A stretch of 19,628 nt of DNA from DASYAN01 sp036501345. GTDB lineage: Bacteria > Chloroflexota > Ktedonobacteria > Ktedonobacterales > Ktedonobacteraceae. The notes under the pieces are model-generated. The model saw only the letters and a program-made list of their open reading frames with translations, had not been told where the DNA came from and searched no databases. The stretch is taken from contig DASYAN010000469.1 of the NCBI GenBank assembly GCA_036501345.1, positions 1 to 19,628 on the forward strand, given 5' to 3'. The position numbers and the translations under genes were made by a program. The first letter of the stretch is position 1. The number at the start of each line of letters is the position of its first letter. Positions 15,545-19,628 of the stretch are shown one piece after another.

Positions 15545-16756
15545 ATGCAAATGAAAGTACTTGCAATAAATAGCGTAGGATACGAAGCCGGTGGTGCAGA
15601 GACTATCCTTATAAAAATCAATCCCTACTTATTAGATAAAGGCTATATCGTTAAAACTCTTGCAAGTGATTTAGGAGCTGATAGAGAGCATTTTAATGAC
15701 TATACCTTTAAGAATATTAGCTCTACTGGTCCATTAAAATTCCTCTTTTTTCTTTTTAATCCATTCTCGTTTTTTGCCTTAAAATCAGTATTAACTAAAT
15801 ATAATCCATCTCTAGTGCATTTACATGTAATGCATGAAATTACGCCATCAGTGCTATTTTTACTCAAAAAGTACCCTACGGTTATGACTTTACATGGCTC
15901 AGAAACATTTCTTAGTAAATTAGTACTTTGGAAACTGAAGCCTGGGAATTTTAAACAGCATGTTTATGACAAAAAAGATTTGAATATGGCAGGGAAGTTC
16001 ACGTACTTCTATTTTAATTCTATTCAGAAATTTTTCTATAACTTTGCACTTAAGAATGTGGATACCTTTATTGCCCCAAGTAAGTATATTCAAAACATAG
16101 CAAAGACTGATGTGTCACCCATAATTCATTTACCTAACTTCATTGAGTTCCAGAAATTTCATGAATTAACGAATAATTACAACTTACTGTTTGTTGGACG
16201 CTTGGAAAAAATCAAGGGGGTTGTATTCTTAATACAAGCCATCTCTTTCATCATCAAGGTATTTCCTCAAACCACACTGACTATTATTGGTGATGGTCGT
16301 GATAAGACTGACTTGTTCAATCTGACAAAAAAATTACAGATGGAGAAGTATATACAATTTAGAGGTTGGGTAGACCATAAAGATCTTGATACCTATTACG
16401 AAAAAGCTTCTATAGTCGTTATTCCTTCTGTTGTGCCAGAAAATTTCCCGACAGTTTGCAATGAAGCCATGAGTGCGGGAAGGCCTGTGATTGGAACAAA
16501 TGTAGGGGGAATTCCGGAAATTATTGATGATGGAGTAAATGGCTATCTTGTCAAGCCTGAAAACTCAGAACAAATAGCGGAGAAAGTAATAAAACTTTTT
16601 TCAGAAGAAAAATTGCTAAAAGAATTTGGGAGCAATGCTCGGAAAAAAGCGGAAGAGTTTAGTATAGAAAAACATCTGGAAAAATTGGACAAAGTTTATG
16701 AAGAGATAATAAGCAAGTATAAACTACAGAATCCTCTCAATCAGCCTTCCAGATAA
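15545..16756 (+). CDS. Family 4 glycosyltransferase
   Basis: This 403-residue GT4 protein begins MKVLAINSVGYEAGGAETILIKINPYLL, with the glycine loop of the acceptor domain. The middle shows VHLHVMHEITPS, VMTLHGSE and FIAPSKYIQNIA. The donor domain has LLFVGRLEKIKGVVFLIQA (R219, K224), TLTIIGDGRDK, FRGWVDHKDL, and a variant paired-glutamate motif, PENFPTVCNEAMSAGRPVIGT (E299 and E307, with Phe-Pro in place of Phe-Gly), followed by GGIPEIIDDGVNGYLV. It is more AT-rich and Lys/Phe-rich than the adjacent epimerase and deacetylase, so it may have a separate history. GGAGG (15531-15535) precedes the ATG by nine bases. The 206 bases before it carry no gene I can support. Expected to extend the same glycan; sugar unknown. 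Confidence 0.9.
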   Translation: MQMKVLAINSVGYEAGGAETILIKINPYLLDKGYIVKTLASDLGADREHFNDYTFKNISSTGPLKFLFFLFNPFSFFALKSVLTKYNPSLVHLHVMHEITPSVLFLLKKYPTVMTLHGSETFLSKLVLWKLKPGNFKQHVYDKKDLNMAGKFTYFYFNSIQKFFYNFALKNVDTFIAPSKYIQNIAKTDVSPIIHLPNFIEFQKFHELTNNYNLLFVGRLEKIKGVVFLIQAISFIIKVFPQTTLTIIGDGRDKTDLFNLTKKLQMEKYIQFRGWVDHKDLDTYYEKASIVVIPSVVPENFPTVCNEAMSAGRPVIGTNVGGIPEIIDDGVNGYLVKPENSEQIAEKVIKLFSEEKLLKEFGSNARKKAEEFSIEKHLEKLDKVYEEIISKYKLQNPLNQPSR

Positions 16757-16890
16757 CTACTCAGGTATTACTGAATATGGTATCCTTATTTGGATTGGAG
16801 AGATCTTGATACTATCTGGCTTACAACCTTTGGTGGTGTTCACTATCTATTGCAACAAGTTCTATGACATAAATTAAAGGAGAACGATCT

Positions 16891-17925
16891 ATGTATGATA
16901 AGATGATGACTTTGATTGCTGCCTGTTTATACTATAGTGGATGTGTGGCGCTAGGACGCTGGTGGATGCAGCGACAGGGACCACGACTCATGATCCTGAA
17001 TTACCATACAGCGACTCCAGGCGACTTGCGACAACATTGGCTCTACTTGCAGCATCATTATCGTCTTCTTCATCTCGAGGATGCTCTAGAAGAACTATTT
17101 TCTCCATCATCACACAAGGTGCAGGATCGACGTACGCCACTGGTCATAACCTTCGATGATGGATACCATGACAACTATACCCACTGTTTTGCTCTTGCCT
17201 GTGAGTTACAAATTCCTATAACCATTTTCCTTGTTCCCAACTATATCGAAACAGGTGATCGCTTCTGGTGGCTAGAGTCAGATTATCTTGTCACACATGC
17301 CAAAGTGCGCGAAGTAACGATTGAAGGACAGGAGCATCATCTGAACACATCAGAAGAGCGAGAAGTATTGACGCGAGCAATAGACGCTCGCGTACGTTTC
17401 GCCTCATCAGTTCATGAGCGTGAAGCTTATCTTAAAGAGGTTCGCGAACTCCTTAGGGTCCCTTATGCAGTAACACTGGAGGAAAAGAAGAAGCTTCCCA
17501 TGTCCTGGGTAGAGATCGGGGCAATGAAAGGATGCGAATGGATTTCATTTGGTGGTCATACAATGCACCATCCTATCCTAACTCATTTAACCGATCCAGA
17601 TGAAGTGGAGTATGAGGTGTGCAAATCTCGCATCGAGTTGGAGTGTCATCTCGAGTCTCCAGTACGTAGTTTTGCCTATCCTGTAGGAAAGTTTGAGGAA
17701 CAAACCGTTCGCAGCGTACAAAAAGCAGGATACACCTGGGCTGTTACGACAATAAAAGGCTGGAATACACCTCAGAGTAACCCATACCTCTTGCATCGTC
17801 TCTCTGTTGATCCATGGCAACATTGGTTGCTTATAGCTGTTCAGGTCTCCGATATGCGGAGTTTCTTTACTAATCTCCTTAGAATATCCGTGAAGTTTCT
17901 GTTCTGTTTAGCGAGAGATAAGTAG
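16891..17925 (+). CDS. Polysaccharide deacetylase (NodB domain) with large insertion
   Basis: This 344-residue protein has a NodB-type carbohydrate esterase core split by a long insertion. An N-terminal hydrophobic stretch (about residues 5-22) may anchor it to the membrane. ILNYHTATPGDLRQHWLYLQHHY is the typical lead-in of exopolysaccharide deacetylases that begins with the YHxx signature. TFDDGYHD (87-94) is motif 1. An inserted block of about 125 residues follows, containing DRFWWLESDYLV and a charged helical stretch. GGHTMHHPIL (H223, H227) supplies motif 2 and FAYPVG (261-266) motif 3, then YTWAVTT. AAAGGAG (16876-16882) precedes the ATG by eight bases. The family architecture (YH lead, WW insertion, HTMHHP) is seen in deacetylases of glycan clusters. 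It is clearly distinct from the shorter deacetylase at 8276. Confidence 0.9.
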   Translation: MYDKMMTLIAACLYYSGCVALGRWWMQRQGPRLMILNYHTATPGDLRQHWLYLQHHYRLLHLEDALEELFSPSSHKVQDRRTPLVITFDDGYHDNYTHCFALACELQIPITIFLVPNYIETGDRFWWLESDYLVTHAKVREVTIEGQEHHLNTSEEREVLTRAIDARVRFASSVHEREAYLKEVRELLRVPYAVTLEEKKKLPMSWVEIGAMKGCEWISFGGHTMHHPILTHLTDPDEVEYEVCKSRIELECHLESPVRSFAYPVGKFEEQTVRSVQKAGYTWAVTTIKGWNTPQSNPYLLHRLSVDPWQHWLLIAVQVSDMRSFFTNLLRISVKFLFCLARDK

Positions 17926-17971
17926 AGAATATTGTTATCCTTGTCTAGCGTAGAAAGAGAAATACCCCATT

Positions 17972-19252
17972 ATGAAAGACAAAAATACTCAAGCAGCAGT
18001 AATCGAAATTGTTCCTTTCTCAGAACACATTGCAGCAGCTAAGAGGTGGCAGGCTATAGAGAAAAGTATTAGCAATACAGGCTTAACAAATTCCTGGCCC
18101 TGGATAAAAACATGGCTTGATCATTATAGTGATACAGTACAGCCTACCTTCGCATTTGGTAAACTAGATGACCAGCCTATCGGGGCAGCATTAATAACGA
18201 AAGTCACACATAGAATTGGGGGTATTCTCATTCCTTCGATACATCTAGGAACAGCTGGTGAGCCAGAAAAAGAGACAACGTGGGTAGAGTGTAATCAGCT
18301 ACTTGTTGCTCCTGAACATCTGGATGCCTTTGCTCTAGCACTCATACAGACACTCCGGCAACAGTTTCGCTGGTCACGACTTAGGTTAGATGGGTTTGTT
18401 GCTAACCATGCGGATGCACTAATTAGATCTGGTGCCAATGTCGGTTTGCAATTTACGGTAAAGGAGGAGAGAAAATCTCCGGCGTTTGATTTTCAAAAAG
18501 CAAAAAAAGAAGAGTATAAGGATACTATATCTGCATTGGGAAATAAAACACGATATAATATTCGCCGTAGTATGCGCTTATTTGACAGTAACTTTGGTCC
18601 ACAGAAAATAGAGTGGGCAGAAACTTCAGAGCAAGCTAAAGATATTTTGAGGGAATTAATTGAGCTTCATGAAAAACGCTGGCAACATGTTAAAATGCCA
18701 GGCGCTTTCCAAACTGATCGCGTCAAGCGATATCATGAGGATCTTATCGACGCACTCTCGCTTTGGCCTCAAGGCTCTTTAATTATTTTCCGTATAAAAC
18801 AAGGGGAGACAACTATTGGCTGCCTCTTTAACTTTATTGATAAAAATGGACATATTTTGTTTTATAAAAGCGGTTTTCCTCTATTTGAGGATAATAGACT
18901 GAAACCTGGATTAGTCACTCATGTCGTATGCATGGAAGAGTGTAAACGACGTGCCCTCTTGGAGGAAGAGAAGTGCAGACAGCGTGGCCTTTCAGAAGAA
19001 GAGTGTCGTAAATCCCGTCTCTTAAAATATGATTTCTTAGCAGGAGAAAATATCTATAAGGAGCAATTGTCAAACACAGCAAGTAACTTAACTTGGGCAA
19101 CAGCTGGGCAAGGTCTGAGAGCCTGGCTCATTGATAAAGTACGTCTATTATTTCAACTTGTAGAGAACTTGTACCGAGTAACAAGCGACAAGGCTCAAGT
19201 ACCAGCCTTGTCTCATGAGTCTTCCACTGATCCGACTGGTGCTTACAGATGA
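17972..19252 (+). CDS. CelD/BcsL-type GNAT acyltransferase with repeated helix insertion
   Basis: This 426-residue protein fits the acetyltransferase family PF13480 (BioF2-like, CelD/BcsL), double-GNAT proteins often found in polysaccharide loci and thought to acylate glycans or precursors. Visible signatures are SWPWIKTWLDHY near residues 41-52, the central KTRYNIRRSMRLF, LIELHEKRWQHV, and the closing YDFLAGENIYKEQLSNTASNLTW (353-375). Between the last GNAT helix and YDFLAGE, residues 321-352 contain three charged, Cys-bearing blocks: EECKRRALL, EEKCRQRGLS and EEECRKSRLL. In typical relatives this helix passes directly into the DFLAG motif. The ribosome site is weak (AAAGAGA, 17953-17959). 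It follows the deacetylase by 46 bases and is the last gene of the locus in this window. Acyl donor and acceptor are unknown. Confidence 0.85.
   Translation: MKDKNTQAAVIEIVPFSEHIAAAKRWQAIEKSISNTGLTNSWPWIKTWLDHYSDTVQPTFAFGKLDDQPIGAALITKVTHRIGGILIPSIHLGTAGEPEKETTWVECNQLLVAPEHLDAFALALIQTLRQQFRWSRLRLDGFVANHADALIRSGANVGLQFTVKEERKSPAFDFQKAKKEEYKDTISALGNKTRYNIRRSMRLFDSNFGPQKIEWAETSEQAKDILRELIELHEKRWQHVKMPGAFQTDRVKRYHEDLIDALSLWPQGSLIIFRIKQGETTIGCLFNFIDKNGHILFYKSGFPLFEDNRLKPGLVTHVVCMEECKRRALLEEEKCRQRGLSEEECRKSRLLKYDFLAGENIYKEQLSNTASNLTWATAGQGLRAWLIDKVRLLFQLVENLYRVTSDKAQVPALSHESSTDPTGAYR
18932..19027 (+). repeat. Three imperfect ~33-base in-frame repeats in the acyltransferase gene
   Basis: This segment encodes three successive blocks of ten to eleven residues, each with a Glu-rich start, a cysteine, basic residues and a Leu. 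The nucleotide pattern GAAGAGTGTAAACGACG, GAGAAGTGCAGACAGCG and GAAGAGTGTCGTAAATCCCG shows related but diverged copies. It looks like a duplicated helix segment. Confidence 0.6.
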
Positions 19253-19628
19253 ACGCCTTTGATATAACATAGTTTGTATTGTCATATTTTCTGCTCCCAG
19301 CTTTTATTGGACATTAATCGTCAATGTGTATGCAGGAGTTGCACAAATGACGCTTGTTTGGCATTGCGCATTAGAGATGATATTGAGTCGTACACTCCCC
19401 TTACTCAGAGCCCGATACACGGCAGAACACAAATTCGATGCAACACAATGGAAGACCTCTACAGGCTGTAACACACCATTCGCACTTAGAGAGTGTAAGA
19501 AGAGGGTGAAATCGGCAATCTCTCGGCCCGACCCGATCGTTTCCATGTGGGATAAGGATCAGGTTTGGGAATGAAGCCAAGGCGATCTACCAGATAAATC
19601 TGTATTGCCGCTCATCATCCAATTTGCT
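19253..19628. other. Terminal region without a supported gene
   Basis: No frame here shows recognisable protein features. Several overlapping frames of 60-82 codons occur on both strands, but none has a ribosome site or family-like motif. No clear terminator follows the acyltransferase. The window ends within this stretch, so a truncated element cannot be excluded. Confidence 0.5.

Noticed and set aside
19304..19546. Minus-strand 80-codon frame near the right edge as a transposase remnant
   Set aside because: No DDE, HUH or other transposase motif can be seen, and overlapping frames of similar length exist on the other strand.

Overview
The window looks like chromosomal DNA of a free-living, AT-leaning bacterium with wide, repeat-laden intergenic spaces. 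The intergenic element types (a ~50-bp unit carrying a GGGCACACGG core, a 60-bp tandem unit, and twin TTCA-loop hairpins), the stand-alone CoxG-like protein and the mix of glycosyltransferases fit Chloroflexota of the Ktedonobacteria type. That assignment is an inference from style and memory; no rRNA or marker gene is present to confirm it.

Layout. Positions 1-654 are gene-free and hold direct, inverted and 60-bp tandem repeats. A GtrA-like membrane protein lies on the minus strand (655-1212). A gene-poor stretch with REP-like hairpins follows, then a CoxG/SRPBCC protein on the plus strand (2090-2536) preceded by a perfect 10-bp inverted repeat. It ends in a strong terminator facing the terminator of a minus-strand coiled-coil protein (2643-3011). 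A membrane-anchored TIM-barrel glycoside hydrolase lies on the minus strand (3262-4485). After about 1.2 kb of AT-rich DNA without genes, everything to 19252 is on the plus strand and concerns glycan synthesis.

The plus-strand locus has two parts. Positions 5697-12726 form a tight six-gene unit (gaps of 4-59 bases or 4-base ATGA overlaps): a small membrane-anchored beta-rich protein, a polyprenyl-phosphate-type GT2, a GT4, a NodB deacetylase, a second GT4 and an 882-residue GT-C-like membrane protein (DUF2206 type). Positions 13109-19252 are more loosely spaced: GT4, extended-SDR nucleotide-sugar epimerase, GT4, a second NodB deacetylase and a CelD/BcsL-type acyltransferase. The last ~375 bases hold no gene I can support.

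How they may work together (inference): cytoplasmic GT4 enzymes build an oligosaccharide, with sugars partly supplied by the epimerase. The deacetylases and the acyltransferase would alter acyl groups. The GT2 would load a sugar on polyprenyl phosphate for the GT-C protein to transfer outside the membrane, with GtrA as a possible flippase. The surface hydrolase could trim the product. No Wzx/Wzy, ABC exporter or initiating phosphoglycosyltransferase is visible, so the locus is either incomplete here or relies on partners elsewhere. The most unusual features are a tripled hydrophilic loop inside the GT-C-like protein and a tripled charged helix inside the acyltransferase.
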